The notes: generated from the sequence alone by a model not told the origin. A DNA stretch of 64,000 nt from Annulohypoxylon bovei var. microspora (GCA_022836615.1 MU405225.1:248001-312000), one strand, 5' to 3'; counted from the stretch's first letter, positions 22,243 through 34,620 are shown. Numbers and translations: made by a program.

Positions 22243-25200
22243 TTAACGTTCCATGCTCTCCGGACTCATCATGCCGGTGTCATCCTTATCCGTCTGGCTG
22301 TTGTTGCCTTGACTCTGAGCACTCTCGACACGCTCCATAGGTGGGGCGACAGGCAAAGAAGCACCGTTCGTAGGTGGATTTCCATTCGGCATAGGCAGAC
22401 CTTTTGCCTTCTTTGGTCCACCTTTTTCGGGGCTCTGGTTTGCTGCCTTGTTGGCTTCGGCTGCCTGGGCCTCCATCTTCTTTTTCTTCTTGTTGATGGC
22501 GTTTTGTTCCTTAGGAGGACGCTTCTGAGGAGAGACAATCTTGCCAGTTGCACCAAGTCGTGGTCGAGGTCGTCGCTGCTTGACAGGAAGGTCTTCATCT
22601 TCCACCAAAGGTGAGTCGCCATTAGCGTGCAGCTTAGCGAGGAAGAAGTTCTTGGCAAGTCCGATCTGCTCCTGGATGTTCTCCTTGGTAACGGGGTCGG
22701 GAGGAGAAAGGTCTTCGAACAGGACTGTGTCAGAAGGACCTTGCGTCGGGTTCTGGACCTGGTACTGGTTGCGGACCCTCGACTGGAGGAGGTGGAGAGG
22801 GACGGATAGCATGCCACCCATCTCTCCAGCGAGACCGAGTTCTTTAAATCCGAAGAAGTCTTCGCCGAGTTCTTCGGCGAAGTCACCCCCAATGAACTGT
22901 TCACTTCCATCATCGAATGCGGCGGCACCGTCTTGTCCTCCCGAATCGGTCACAGCAGGACGTAAAAGATCGCCCAGATGAGCCTTCATGCGCTCATGGA
23001 TACCAGTTAGCTTATGCCCAAGCCTCTCGACTTCGTCTTTAGCGTAGCTTTCCATCCCCTCAATAGAGTAACCCATCTCGGACAGGGTATGTAGTAGGGC
23101 CTCCTCGTCGTTGAAACGGGGCTGGGCTGTGTAGCCACGCTGGATAAAATCCGCTGCAGGGTCTTTCATTTCGATCTCCGTGTAGTTCTTGAATGTGTGT
23201 ATTATCTTCCCGAAATAATCAGCAGCGATATCCGTGATAGCGTCCATCGCAGATGGCTGAAACTCCTCAAAGCCGGCATGATAGAAGATTTTTGCGACGG
23301 ATCGTTGTAGGCCTGCTCTGCAAACCTCCGGTGCCATCACGACATTGTCGCCACATACAACGTGCGGATCAGCGTCCCGCTCATAAAACGGCTCCGGGTT
23401 ATACTTGGGAAACTGGTTGGCATAAACCTAGAAGATGTTAGTCGGAGTTCCTAATGTGTAATGTGTTAATATCATACCTGAGTCTGAAGCTGCATCTGCT
23501 TTATAACTCCGATTTTTGAGCAAATCTTTCTCGTTTCTTGCATTTGTCGGATATTGGCGTCGAATTTCTGCGATAAGGCACTCTTAGGTGCGGTGAAATA
23601 ACCTGGCGGTAGAGTATGGAGGAATTCCTCGTGCTGATTAATAGCGTTGCCTTCGCTGTCCTCGATCCACTGGAGCTTGGGCGGGATGTCGAGAACAATG
23701 CACTGAGGCTCGTAATAGAAAGGGATGACTTTTTCCTCATCCTCCTCCATGCCTTCCGCGAGAGTCTCGGCAGCCTTAGTTTCTTTAGTAACGGCTAACG
23801 AATCCTGGTCGTGACCAGCTGAGGGAAAAGCTTCTGCCTGTTGCCGACCGCGCAGGTACCGACGCATGCCGGCCCTGGTTCGAAGTAACGCAGGCTCATC
23901 GACATTCAGCTTATTCTTGTTGAAAAGCTGATATCGCGCCTTAGTAATCAAGGCACGGTCTTTCTTGGTCACCTGCTTCCACATTTTATATTCGTCGTCC
24001 TCGTAAGCTTGCTGAGCAGCTTCATTCAGTGCCTGTCCTAACACCATGCCATTCAGCTCGGGCCCATCAATATCCATAACATCAACGTTGCTACCCATGC
24101 CCGAATGACCATTGAGCCCACTGGGCGTCATAGAGCCACCAATGGGCGGCGTTGCGAAGCCATTGCTCCCATCAAGCTCAGAGCCTTCACGGTGAGCTTT
24201 TGCCAGCAATCCGTTTAGTTGTAGCATCGGCTTCTGTTCCATGCTAGGTGTCCCCTCCTTGTGATCAGAATGAGTCTTCCTCGACTTCGTTCCCTTTGCT
24301 CCGCCGGCGATTCGGCCGCGAGACGACATTATCGGCTCGTCGTCAGAATCATCGCCTCCATCATCTTCGCCGCCGTTCTGCTTGCGCCTCTCCTCGGCTT
24401 CAACTTCAGCACGGGGGCGGATGACTAGATCGGGAATTAAGGGAATGAGCTTCTCGGCTTCCTTGCGCATGCCATTGGCCATTCGTCTAAGAGGGTGGTT
24501 CATGTCCTGGTTGTACCGCAGACAATTATCCCAGATTAAGTTGAGATCGGCGACAAAGTCGGCTTTGGATTTATAAGTCAAGGACTTGAGCTTCTTGGTC
24601 ATCGATCCGAGATCCATCGGTTGTTTAATGACTTAGGTGGTGTTAGCATATATAGAAAATTAGCTCGGTCAGTCGCATGCAACTTACAATTATAATAATC
24701 GGGAGCATCCTTCTTATTCACCCTCGTGAGAAATGGGGTAGAATATTCGGTATGCGCCTTGAGTTCAGTCAAGACCTTTTCCAGCGCCTCATATAGCTCC
24801 TCCTGATTGACGTTCTCTTCGCTAGCCCACTTGCTCCTATTCTTGCGAACCTCATTCATGAGAGAGCGCAATTCAGCGTCCGACGCGCGCACCATGTCGC
24901 GTTTCATATCTATGCGCGCGATAAGATGCTTCAGAGTCAGGCTAGACGCGCCCAAGTTTGCGCTGCTGAGCGATCCATGGTTTTCGCTAGAGGTGGCCCC
25001 GCTGGCATTGTTGTTGGTGTTCTTGTCCATTTCAGCTTGAAGTTGCTTCTCTGACTCCTCAAGCTGTTGCTGTTCCAGCATGGCAGCACGATCGTTCTCT
25101 AGGGTATAAAATATAGAATAGAAACTACGCTTGGCAGCCTCCTCGGTATCTTTGCGCGCATCTTCAAGCTGCTTGCGCGCGTCTTCCGACTTGTTGGGTT

Positions 25201-25807
25201 GCGCCTGTGGTGCTTGCGACCCCTGCGAGCTATCTTCCTTCGTTCTGTCGTATAACTTGTCCGGCGATGGCGCGGAAGCTATAGGAGAACTTCCCGACTT
25301 GGAAGGAGAAGGGAGAGCTTTCGAGGCGGCGACAGCGGCGGCTTTGGATTTTAAGGAGGATATGTTGGTAGCATTACTGTTAGGTTCGTCTTCGTCATCT
25401 TCATCGTCGTCGTCGTCGTCATCATCATCTCCATAATCATCCTCATCGATTACTCTCTTCACTCTTTTAGGAGGGCGCTCTTGAATAGCGGAATGGTCAG
25501 TAGTCGGAGGAGGGGCTGTAGATGGGGTAACAGGTCGCCTCCATGATTGTAGGACATCGCGGTTAATTTCGCCATCGGGGCCATACAAAAGCGCAATCTT
25601 AGCCTCGTTCCTCCTCCGCAATTCGGCAAAGTGAGCTCGGAGGCGTTCCTCGTCATTATCAGATGCCTCAGGCACCGACGCGGCGGAATTATCTATAACT
25701 TCGCTAGATCTCGTAGCAGAATCATCAAGATTACGGAAAGGACGTTTCCCTACAACATGCTGTTGTTGAGGAGGCGGCCAGGAATTTTGGCCGTTCATGA
25801 TGGACAT
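22243..25807 (-). CDS. spt7: SAGA complex subunit Spt7, bromodomain and histone fold, 1152 aa
   Basis: Structural subunit of the SAGA histone acetyltransferase coactivator in the nucleus. Exons 25807-24688, 24631-23478 and 23427-22243 join in frame (donors GTAAGT and GTATGA). An acidic Asp/Glu run lies at about residues 125-140, encoded by the GTC/ATC repeats at 25388-25438. The bromodomain spans about residues 330-430: TPFLTRVNKKDAPDYYN joined to FIKQPMDLGSMTKKLK, then LIWDNCLRYN, whose Asn414 is the acetyl-lysine contact. A middle region has EYKMWKQVTKKDRALITKAR and IPFYYEPQCIVLDIPPKLQW, both typical of fungal Spt7. Exon 3 opens with VYANQFPKYNPEPFYERDAD and a Bromo_TP histone fold (about 788-860, including YFGKIIHTFKNYTEI), which pairs with a Taf10-like partner in yeast. 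The C terminus is Lys/Pro-rich and disordered. A start three codons later (MNGQNSW) is possible. Confidence 0.92.
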
Positions 25808-27516
25808 GATAGCCTCGCAGGCGTGTTAGAGTGATAGGCGGGTGGCGGTAGCCATACGGAAGAAAATGACAGTCGCGTTTCTTCAAGAATTAGGGCGTCG
25901 GAAGCCCCTAAATTGACATATGTGAAAAGAGCGACATCGAATTAGATGAGCGAAGTAATTTTTGAAGGAAAATTGATAATAATGGTGATGCCTCGATGGG
26001 TTGAATTCAAGGCGATTTCGCGTATGATCAAAGGGTGAGGTCTGCGAAGTGAGGTTTTGGAGCGGATCACTTCCACTGTAGTCTTCCACTATGGTCAGCT
26101 ACTGTCTGGTCGCTCTGGTCGCTATGGTAAAATCTACTAAATGTACTAGGGTACTTTCTATACTTTTGATGGCGTACCTTCCCACGTCAAACTTCACCTA
26201 ACCTTCTCAACCTTAATGTACACACCCATGTACCTAGGTACCTGCCATTCGCTACAGTCTTTTTCCTTACAGGGGATCTCGACCTGTCAATTGACCGCTA
26301 GCATCCACTGTAAATCATCCATTCATCCCTATTCGGGACCTACGCCGGTCGCGTACCTTCCTTATTAATTCGATATTCGTCGCGTTGACAGCTAGTATAT
26401 TTGAATTTGTCAGGTACATAATAGCAACATTTGAAATAAAGTACAAAGGCGTCTACGTTTAACTTTATGATAAAGCATCAATGTATTAAGTTAAAATCTA
26501 TTATCTTTGTCTATAATATCGATTACTATTATTTTAAGCGATCTATTTATTTTCCCTATTGTTTTTGAGTCAACTGTAAAGTGCATCCTCATATTGAATT
26601 CTTAACGAATTTGTACCTGGTTGAATCATACCGAGGTACCTGACAGAACACATCGCTGAAGGCGGCCCCGCAAACAGTGAACTTCCAGAATCGAATGATC
26701 TCAATCACGATATCTGGAAAGTCACGTGCCTCTTCTCAAGTTCACAACCGCACCAATCCCAGACGCACAGCCACAATGTCAGATGGCTTTCAACAATTTT
26801 TACAATAAGGACCTCGGTCGGCTCTTAATCGTGGCACAAAATTTGACAGAAAATTCTATTTACCCAAGCAGATAAATGAAACTCCACAGCCTCTTAAATT
26901 TTAAGCCTCAATTCTAAATGTGATATAAACACGGCTACTTCGTAGACCTGCATATTCCGAAAGCCGACGTCACAACTGTGGAGAGTAGTACCTGAATCTG
27001 ATAAATGCGATAAGTGGCTAGTGGATCTAACCCCAGGCGTGCCACGGCCAGCTGCAGATAATACATTAATACATCCAAGATCATATACCTACTATTTCTT
27101 ACCTAATATGGTAGGGATCCAACCTAAAACTAACGGACCTATCGGAGTCTGCGAAGCTGCTTAGGTAATTCAGCCAAGCAGGGCTGCGGCTGCGACGTCG
27201 GGAAGTACTTAAGTATTCGTGTACCTATTCCAAAACTGTGACGAAAGAACACTGAAAGAAAAAGGTGGAACCTCTAAACTATTCCATCGCAGGGAAGCAG
27301 CTAAAGCTTACCCTGTCTACCCTTGCAGCCCTGGCACCAGCTTCTTCGTTTCGGAAACAGATACAGTACACACCTCACCTCGTACACCCCTTCACCTTTC
27401 TTGTCCGACACAACTAAAAAGTGTACAATATAATACACTACACATAGTCGACAAGAACAACAATCGAAGCCATGTTCATGCAAATCATAGCAGCCTAAAC
27501 ACCTATCGACTTGAAT
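25808..27516. other. Divergent intergenic region, AT-rich
   Basis: 1.7 kb between the divergent spt7 and VanZ-like genes. It holds the palindrome TACCTAGGTACC (26231-26242) and AT-rich DNA at 26400-26560. Reading frames at 27219-27545 show no family signal. No RNA gene seen. Confidence 0.5.
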
Positions 27517-28310
27517 ATGCGCATTCGTCTGCCCTTTGCAGGTAAGTTCCGTTCTGCCTTCTTCTTCCTCTTTGTTGCTGTCATACTCCGTTTGCTACCT
27601 ACCTAAGGTAGCAGCTTAGGAGCTCCCCGGACGTGTGACGACGATCCTCCAGATTAGCTTGACTTTTACGTATTCCGAAGGGTCCCGAACTAACAAATTC
27701 ATTCCTAGGTATCTTTTTCCTGCTATGCCTCCTAGCAGGCTACGCAGGACTCTCGTCCCTTCAGCTCAACACCATCGTCAACGATAAAATCCTACATTTC
27801 GTCACCTTCTTCCTCTTAACCGTCGCCTTCTATTGGATCATCGATACCAACCGCCGCCGAACTCTTAACTTGACCGTCGTCGTATGCACGATATGTCTAG
27901 GCGTCGGTTCCGAATTCCTCCAAGGCTTTCTGCCCAACGGGCGGGAGTTTGACCCTTACGACATTGGCGCCAACGTCGTCGGCAGCGTAGTAGCTCTCGG
28001 GTTATGCTCCTGGTACCACCTAAGGATGCTGGAGAGAAAGCGACTACGTAGGCAGTACAACGCCGTTCCCGGCGAAGACGCTGAGGACCTCGAACTCGGT
28101 GAAGGGGTCGGGCTTCAAGAGGAGGGTGTCATGTCGGCGGCTGGATCCGAGCGAGCCGAGACACTCGAGGAGGAAGTTGACAACTGGGATGAGAATGCGG
28201 TAGACGCATGGGACGAGGGTGAAGACGAAGGCGATCTCGGGGTTAGCAATGGAAAGGCGCATGACCAAAACGGAGGAGAGGCGGCCGATACCAAGAAACG
28301 AGTCGACTGA
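27517..28310 (+). CDS. VanZ-like membrane protein, 208 aa
   Basis: Small multi-pass membrane protein with the VanZ-like fold. A 25-nt first exon (27517-27541) encodes MRIRLPFA and joins exon 27709-28310 after a 167-nt intron (GTAAGT...CTAG). Four hydrophobic segments follow: GIFFLLCLLAGYAGLSSLQ, LHFVTFFLLTVAFYWII, LTVVVCTICLGVGSEFLQGF and NVVGSVVALGLCSWYHL. Diagnostic VanZ motifs are DKILHFVTFF and GSEFLQGFLPNGREFDPYDI followed by GAN. The C-terminal 75 residues are acidic and disordered, and absent from bacterial VanZ. Fungal members are conserved and mostly uncharacterised. It does not imply antibiotic resistance. The tiny first exon is easily missed by gene finders. Confidence 0.85.
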
Positions 28311-29005
28311 GAGCGCCACGAGAATACGATTGCAACGGTTGGACGGATTGAATGATACCTTTTTCTTTTCCTCGGGCGTAAAGTTAGGTTCAGTTATACG
28401 GTGTGAGCTTCATCCAGTTGTTGGCAGCCCCTGGGGATCATTACCACGGCATTTGTACGAGTTAGGATGAGATTGGTATGTGATCATAGGCTACTAAAAA
28501 CGCATCTGCTGGAGTTTGCCATTTTTGGGGGTAGAATATTAACTACAACACAACTTGTGATTGTTTTAGTCTTGGGCAAGGACGGTAGCACCATTATATT
28601 CTACCCATATTCGATCGCTTGACACCATCGTCGTCCAGAAACGAGACCCTAGGTGTAAACTACCCGACAAAGTGAGCTAACAATTTAGACGATATACCCA
28701 CCCCATTCCTAGGCCTTTTGCTTGTTTTCTTAGCTCTATTTTAATAGCTTCCTATTAAAACATTGCGTTAGAAATTCGGCGAGCACGCGATCAACGTCAA
28801 ATAATGATCCGAGAAAAAAACCATTCAGTGGGGTCTCGGCAATTATGCAGGTAGCTTCTGAGCAGAAAAGGAAGTCCGAAAACGCTCTGATATACAGAAA
28901 TACGTAAGTCGCAGTGCTCAATAAGTGGTGAAAATCGGAGCAAAGCTTCTTTACAGATATTTTTCTATCTCATTTACTATATTAGCTTAAATATAGTTTG
29001 TCGAG
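28311..29005. other. Intergenic
   Basis: No gene seen. It carries the end of the VanZ-like transcript and the promoter of the decarboxylase gene. Confidence 0.5.
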
Positions 29006-30743
29006 ATGTCTTCTAATACCGAAATTAGTGGACACGATGACGTTGGAGAACCCCGGTTAAATAGGGCAGACGAAGTTGAAGATGTAAGTCTAACCCCTAG
29101 CTCGAGATCGCCGCCTCAACAAGACTCGTGTATGCGGTTAGTTTCATATCACTAAATCACATCTAGTTGATCGATGCGGTGAAATCTCTCATCGTACCAT
29201 TCATTCGGGACGCAGACAATGCCGTTCCAACTCGAGCCAGCGGTTCCATAGCCGCTGATGCTCAAGGGGCACCAGGTCGGAATACTCTGGTAGATTTGCA
29301 TAAACCGGAGGAATTAGTGAAGAAACTAGAGTTTTCAATCGGTGAAGATGGAGTCGGGAGAGAAGGATTCCTAAATATTGTCCAGGCCATTCTACGCTAC
29401 AGCGTGAATACTTGGGATCAGGGGTTCATGGACAAGTTATACTCGGCCATCAACCCAGTGCGTTCTCACCACATCCCATTCTCATACCAGCAAGTAACTT
29501 ACACTACCCCGTAGGTCGGTATGGCATCAGAGCTTCTGCTTGCCGCACTCAACACCAACGTGAGCCCCCCTAACTCATCACTCCCCCCTAGCCCTCTAAT
29601 AAAGTACAGGTACACATCTTCAAAACCTCCCCAGCTCTCACCATCATCGAGAAGACAACATCCCGTAGACTCGCCAACCTCTTCGGCCTCACCGGCCCCC
29701 GCGCCGGCGGGATCACCTGCCCGGGCGGCAGCGCCTCGAACATGACCTCGCTAGTAATCGCGCGCGCCACGCTCTTCCCCTCCACCAAAGTCACCGGCAA
29801 CTCAGCCCACGACTTCGCGCTGTTCACCAGCGCGCACGGCCACTACTCCGTCGAGAAGGCTGCCCTAGCCTGCGGCATGGGAACCGGGTCCGTGGTCGCC
29901 GTCGCCGTCGACCCGTCCGGCGCCATGATCCCGTCGGATCTCCGCGCCGCCATCCTCAAAGCCAAGAGCGAGGGCAAGACCCCGCTGTACGTCAACGCGA
30001 CGGCCGGCACCACGGTCTGGGGCTCGTACGACCCGTTCGGCGCCATCGGGCCCATCTGCCGCGAGTTCGGGGTGTGGCTGCACATCGACGGGTCGTGGGG
30101 CGGCCCCGCGGCTTTCTCCTCTACTCAAAAGCACAAGCTCGCGGGCTCGGAGTTCGCGGACTCGCTGACGGTGAATCCGCACAAGATGCTGAACGTGCCG
30201 ATCCCGTGCTCGTTCCTGCTGACGAGGGACGTGGCGGTCTTTCAGAGGGCGAACACGCTGAGGGCCGGGTATCTGTTCCACGATAAACACGGCGAAGAGG
30301 AGGAGATCTGGGATCTGGCGGACCTGACGCTGCAGTGCGGACGCAGGGGCGAGGCGCTCAACCTGGCGCTCGCGTGGGCGTACTACGGCGACAGGGGGTT
30401 CGAGAGGCGCGTTGACCGGGCGTTTGGCACGGCGGCGCATCTCGCGACGCTGGTGCAGGAGTCGGGCGACTTCTTCCTGCTGTCGAGTAACCCGCCGCCG
30501 TGTCTGCAGGTGTGCTTCTACTATGCGCCGGGCGGGGTGCTGTCCGACGACGCGGAGGAGAATACGCGGCGGACGAGGGAGATCGTGGCGAGGCTCGTCC
30601 CGAGGGGTTTCATGGTGGATTATGCGCCGGGCGAGAAGGGGAGCTTGTTCCGTGTGGTGGTGAATTGCTCGACGCTAAAGAGTACGGTGGAGGGCTTGTT
30701 TAAAGCGCTGCGGGAGGCTGGGAGGGAGGTTGTCCCTTCGTGA
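29006..30743 (+). CDS. Group II PLP-dependent decarboxylase (glutamate/cysteine-sulfinate type), 515 aa
   Basis: Pyridoxal-phosphate amino acid decarboxylase of the glutamate/CSAD/aromatic group, cytosolic. Exons 29006-29083, 29167-29457, 29515-29559 and 29610-30743 are all phase 0. Key features: TLVDLHKPEELVKKLEF and GFLNIVQAILRYSVNTWDQGF near the N terminus, as in GAD-like enzymes; PGGSASNMTSLVIAR; SAHGHYSVEKAA with the ring-stacking His near residue 216; HIDGSWGG with the PLP-nitrogen Asp near 298; and NPHKML with the Schiff-base Lys near 330. The usual DAAWGG reads DGSWGG here. The closing region with CFYYAP is also family-like. The substrate could be glutamate, aspartate or cysteine sulfinate and is not decidable by eye. 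Exon 4 is about 75% GC (45 of 60 at 30001-30060) while exon 2 is 35% (21 of 60 at 29281-29340), a sharp internal step. Confidence 0.9.
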
Positions 30744-31638
30744 AATCGGATTCTACTGCTAAGCGTTGAAAGTTGATATCTTATCGATGAAGCGTTGAGA
30801 CCAAGATAAGTATGTCGTGTCGAATAGTTGGTATAATGTACCCGAAGTTTTCCATAGCATATCAGTAAACCTCAAAGAGAATTATGCTCCAGTGGAAGCT
30901 TGAGAGGAAACAATGCTTCATGTTTTTACGAATCTCTAGTCAGAGAGTTGTAAGGAAGCGAAGATCTGAATTTGGTATACCTAGAATAGGAGACATCCCC
31001 AAAAGACAGAAATTTCCCTCGATTTCTATGTGAGAGGGTAATTCACAACCGGCTCGTGTTATCGATTCTATGTCTCACCTACGTCATAGATCCCCATGGC
31101 CAACCATAATATATTCCCAAAATGTCTTCACTTGTCTCACTTATCTCGTAGGAATTCTCTTCATCTATTTATGAAGACGGCATGCCCCCCTTGTTATTTG
31201 ACCCGAGAGTTCTCAGTTGGAAAGGTGCTCAATTCAATGTTTTCATATTGCTTTAAGCATTCATATGTCGCCAACACACTCCAAGTTTATACTTCATCAA
31301 CATCTTTTGATTTTTCTACTTTCCTGTTGAGTTCAAAAAATACCCAACTTTCACTAGAAAACATCATGACAACTTCATATCACATGAATTCATTATTCAA
31401 CCTTTATTACCTAAGCTGGTTTTCACTCTGCGGCCAACTTAATTGCTATGTGTGTGGCATCCTACAAGTTAACGCCACCACCTAACCTTAGAGTTTGAGG
31501 CCAATTCCATTCGGCGTCTGATATGATTGGCTGTCTAGCGATTTACCCCACCCCACACACAGTTTGGGTTATAGGATTCAATTACCACACAGTCTTCCAT
31601 CGCCGGTTCCTTAGATTCTCTTCAGGTTCTTTGGATCG
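30744..31638. other. Intergenic upstream of tRNA
   Basis: AT-rich, no supported gene. A 129-codon frame at 31096-31485 lacks motifs. Confidence 0.5.
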
Positions 31639-31711
31639 GCCCGGTTAGCTCAATCGGTAGAGCGTGAGACTCTTAATCTCAAGGTTGCGGGTTCGACCCC
31701 CGCATCGGGCT
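31639..31711 (+). tRNA. tRNA-Lys (anticodon CTT)
   Basis: 73 nt, intronless cloverleaf. Acceptor stem GCCCGGT pairs with ATCGGGC; D-arm GCTC...GAGC; anticodon stem TGAGA/TCTCA with loop CTCTTAA, giving CTT (Lys); T-arm GCGGG-TTCGACC-CCCGC; discriminator T. The internal promoters are TAGCTCAATCGG (A box) and GGTTCGACCCC (B box). A T6 run, a likely Pol III terminator, lies at 31758-31763. Before it, at 31727-31740, is a small perfect hairpin, CCCAGT-TT-ACTGGG. Confidence 0.97.
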
Positions 31712-31892
31712 CAATTCCCGATGTCTCCCAGTTTACTGGGATTTGCAACGAATTGTATTTTTTGGTGTTTTTTTTATTTTTAGGCTAATTTCTTTTTTTC
31801 AGTCCCTTCTAGTCCTAATCACGTGATGGGTACGGGGTCATTACTAATGGGCTAAATTTTGGTTCGATCCTTGGGCTCATCCATCTCATAAA

Positions 31893-32867
31893 TCATAGAT
31901 CCTTTATCCATCGCGTCCGCCCTTCGATGGCCCTCTTGGTGGCATAAGCGTCGCTAGCCCCCTCGAACCCATGAGGCAATCCCGAAAACAGATGGAATTC
32001 AACTTCTACATCCGCAGCCGCCAATCGCGCGGCAAACAGTGCGCATTCCTCATTGAATATATCTAACCCCCCGACGTCGATGTACGTGCTGGGCAGCCCT
32101 CGTAGATCAGTCGCTCGCGCCGGGGCTGCGTACGGGCTCACGTCCGCATCACTTCTTCCCGCCTTCTCCTTGCCCACGTAGGCCTCCCAGCATAACTTGT
32201 TCATCGTCATTGGGAACGATGCGAATTCGTCTAAGACAGCAGACGGCTTGTTAATGGACCTATCGTCGAGCATGGGATATACGAGGATCTGCTTCTTGAG
32301 CGGGGGTTCCAAGCCGCGATCGCGCGCGATGAGTCCTAACCCGGCGGTCAGACCGCCACCAGCGCTATCGCCCATGATACCCAGACGCGAAGGATCGACG
32401 CCAAGCTCGGCGGCGTGCGTCGATACCCATTTGAGGGCCGCGTAGCAGTCTTCGATCGGTGTCGGGTCCGGGTGTTCCGGCGCAAGTCGGTAGTCGATGC
32501 TGAAGATCTGCACGCCTGACTCGGCCGCCAGCGTGGCTATCTGCGGCGCAAATATGTCGACGCTCGAGGTGACGAAACCTCCGCCGTGCATGTTTAGCAG
32601 CGCCGGCAGTGCTTGGTCTGTTGCTATCTGCTCCGCGGTGGCAAATCGCACGATCTCGACCTTGGCGCCGTCGTGAGAGACGCAGGTGTACTTGGTCCTG
32701 GTGATGCTCGGCTGCGGTGGATACTGCTCGTAGAAGGCGCGCATGAAGGTGTTGGAATATTGGCGGAAGTCAAGATGGGACTCGAACGCCGGCATGCGCA
32801 GCATGCCTTTGTATGGTTCGCGCCATCGCGCGTACTCGGGGTCGTATTTTAGGGTCTGGCGCAACAT
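31893..32867 (-). CDS. Alpha/beta hydrolase fold-3 (HSL-type) esterase/lipase, 324 aa
   Basis: Carboxylic ester hydrolase of the hormone-sensitive-lipase family, single exon, no signal peptide. The oxyanion-hole motif MHGGGF is at residues 93-98, the nucleophile elbow GDSAGGG has Ser168, and the acid and base of the triad are seen as DVGGLDIFNEE (Asp269) and GLPHGFEG (His299). IDYRLAPEHPDPTPIEDCYA is the canonical HSL segment. Length is normal for the family. Substrates of fungal members range from short-chain esters to metabolite lactones, and nothing here narrows it. The downstream gene in this orientation is the tRNA on the other strand. Confidence 0.93.
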   Translation of the reverse strand: MLRQTLKYDPEYARWREPYKGMLRMPAFESHLDFRQYSNTFMRAFYEQYPPQPSITRTKYTCVSHDGAKVEIVRFATAEQIATDQALPALLNMHGGGFVTSSVDIFAPQIATLAAESGVQIFSIDYRLAPEHPDPTPIEDCYAALKWVSTHAAELGVDPSRLGIMGDSAGGGLTAGLGLIARDRGLEPPLKKQILVYPMLDDRSINKPSAVLDEFASFPMTMNKLCWEAYVGKEKAGRSDADVSPYAAPARATDLRGLPSTYIDVGGLDIFNEECALFAARLAAADVEVEFHLFSGLPHGFEGASDAYATKRAIEGRTRWIKDL

Positions 32868-34216
32868 TGGTAAGTTTCCTTCTCTTCTCGTTTTACGCTT
32901 CTAGCCGGTCTTGAGTATGATTAATCGGAGAACTTGGTCAGGTTCTCGATCAATTCGAAACAATAACAAAATAACTACGTATATTTATAGCTGTATCACG
33001 GGCGAACGGATGGATGATCAACGCATTCAAAAGCAAAATATCACTGATCCATACCTATTGGATCCCGACGAAGATGATACTACTAGATACATATGGACCT
33101 ACACAGGCATTCCTATTCACAATGCCTCGGTTCAGATCCTAGATTGGTCTATTGCTATATGCCAGTCTTCAACAGGAATATATTGTGCGGCTTGAATCCT
33201 TCGTTAAGAAGTACGGATTATGAATTCGACCGACCGCCCGGAAAGTCTCCGGGCAGCTTAAATTAAGGACATCATACCTAGATGTTCATCCACAATGTCT
33301 AGCAAGGTATTTACAGGCGTACCTGAGTAGACGTAGATTATTCCCATTCTAGGGATTTGGTGGCTTCTAGAAAATGTGACGATGCTTACAGGAGGTTAGA
33401 TAGGCGTACGTCGTATTTCTCGTGGCGGCCGAATATCGGCTCGGATCGGATTTCCAGTCAAGGTCTTGACAACACTGCTCGGACCGTGGAACTCGTCGCC
33501 GTGCCTGCTATTCTAGCCTTGGTATGAGATGGTGAAACGATATCTGTTTGCGGGTCTAAGCGGAATTAAAGCTTAATTCCATAACTACCTACTGTCATAA
33601 ATTCCTTTCCAAAAGGTATGGTATTGGTCTTCTATTCAAATTAAATAAACTTTGAGTTGGTCCCAAGACTTAAGCTCAGATATCACAATAATAAATATCC
33701 AGGCGTATAATATCTGTACAACCTCCTAGACACCTTTCAAAATAATCCTTGCCTTCCCATCATGGCATACCGGATTCTTTCTGGTGCTCTCTCAAGCCTT
33801 GTCCGATGACGGCGAATGTATCTTTGTCCTTGGTCTGTCTTAAAACTAGACATAAATTGATATCAGAACCCACGGGATAGGCTCATGGTGGCAGGTAAGA
33901 AAGAGTATACCCTCTTTAAAAGAGGGTATTTCAGCGCGAACTAACTCATGCGACTCGGGTTGAATCCCAGGCGGGCCACTAGACGGTGTGCTTGAGAGTT
34001 TCCATCTGCTGTCGTATATGATATGCCAACCGACCCAACCATGACCTCGACATCTCTGAAAAGCCCGAAGGACGTTAGATAGCGAATGGGAAGGAAAGGT
34101 CAATACTCGACACCGATATTCTAGGGCAGAGATCAATTCTCATTATTCGTTGTCAAGCATGGGGCCTTGATGAGGCGTTTCGCCATCTCCATCGCATCGA
34201 TTGGATAGGTAGGTAC
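32868..34216. other. Intergenic, with a short perfect hairpin
   Basis: No gene supported. At about 33904-33924 TACCCTCTT and AAGAGGGTA flank a 3-nt loop. A minus-strand frame at 33846-34136 could be a downstream remnant of the HET pseudogene, but shows no motif. Confidence 0.45.
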
Positions 34217-34620
34217 CTAATCTGCTTCAAACTGGCGATGTTCCTCAATGACAGTCCTGTCCAGCTCACTCCATTCCGCAAGCACTATTATAGCAATCTC
34301 GGAATCGGATCTGCCGTAGTCTAGAACGATCGGGCGTATGCACCTCCAATTAATAAAAGAGAGGGCTTTGTAAATGCGATCTCTAGGGTCTTGACACCCC
34401 AATTCCCCTGTCCAAAGCAACATCTCGGCTATCTCTAAATGCTGGTGACCAGCGTTTCCGATCTGAAGAAGCGCGGCTGTACGAGGTGCTCCGTTTTCGT
34501 GTCTGAAGAATCTCTGAAAGAACAGCCAATTTTTTCACTTGCGCAGGCATGTGCTCCCGGATATCGAAGCCATCATAGCGTCTGAATAGCGGACTAGTTT
34601 GGATCCTATCGGCAAGCAAG
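34217..34620 (-). pseudogene. HET-domain gene fragment
   Basis: Relic of a heterokaryon-incompatibility-type (HET domain) gene. The minus strand reads WLFFQRFFRHENGAPRT, then HLEIAEMLLWTGELGCQDP, RDRIYKALSFINW and IRPIVLDYGRSDSEIA. The segment CQDPRDRIYxxLSFI...PxxLDY is the hallmark just after the HET domain, where family members read C.DPRDRIYALLSL...PDY. The frame is stopped upstream by TGA next to an A6 run near 34530. Coding resemblance resumes there in a shifted frame (LLADRIQTSPLFRRYDGFDI), consistent with a frameshift. No HET N-terminal domain is found upstream, so the piece is broken and partial. Confidence 0.6.

Noticed and set aside
29865..30440. 191-codon minus-strand frame opposite the decarboxylase
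   Set aside because: Antisense shadow of a GC-rich exon; Arg/Val/Gln-rich nonsense composition.
31096..31485. 129-codon plus-strand frame before the tRNA
   Set aside because: Hydrophobic and Ser-rich by AT-rich composition only, no motif, no supporting neighbours.
33956..33975. GGTTGAATCCC, resembling a tRNA B box
   Set aside because: No matching A box, D-arm or acceptor stem around it.
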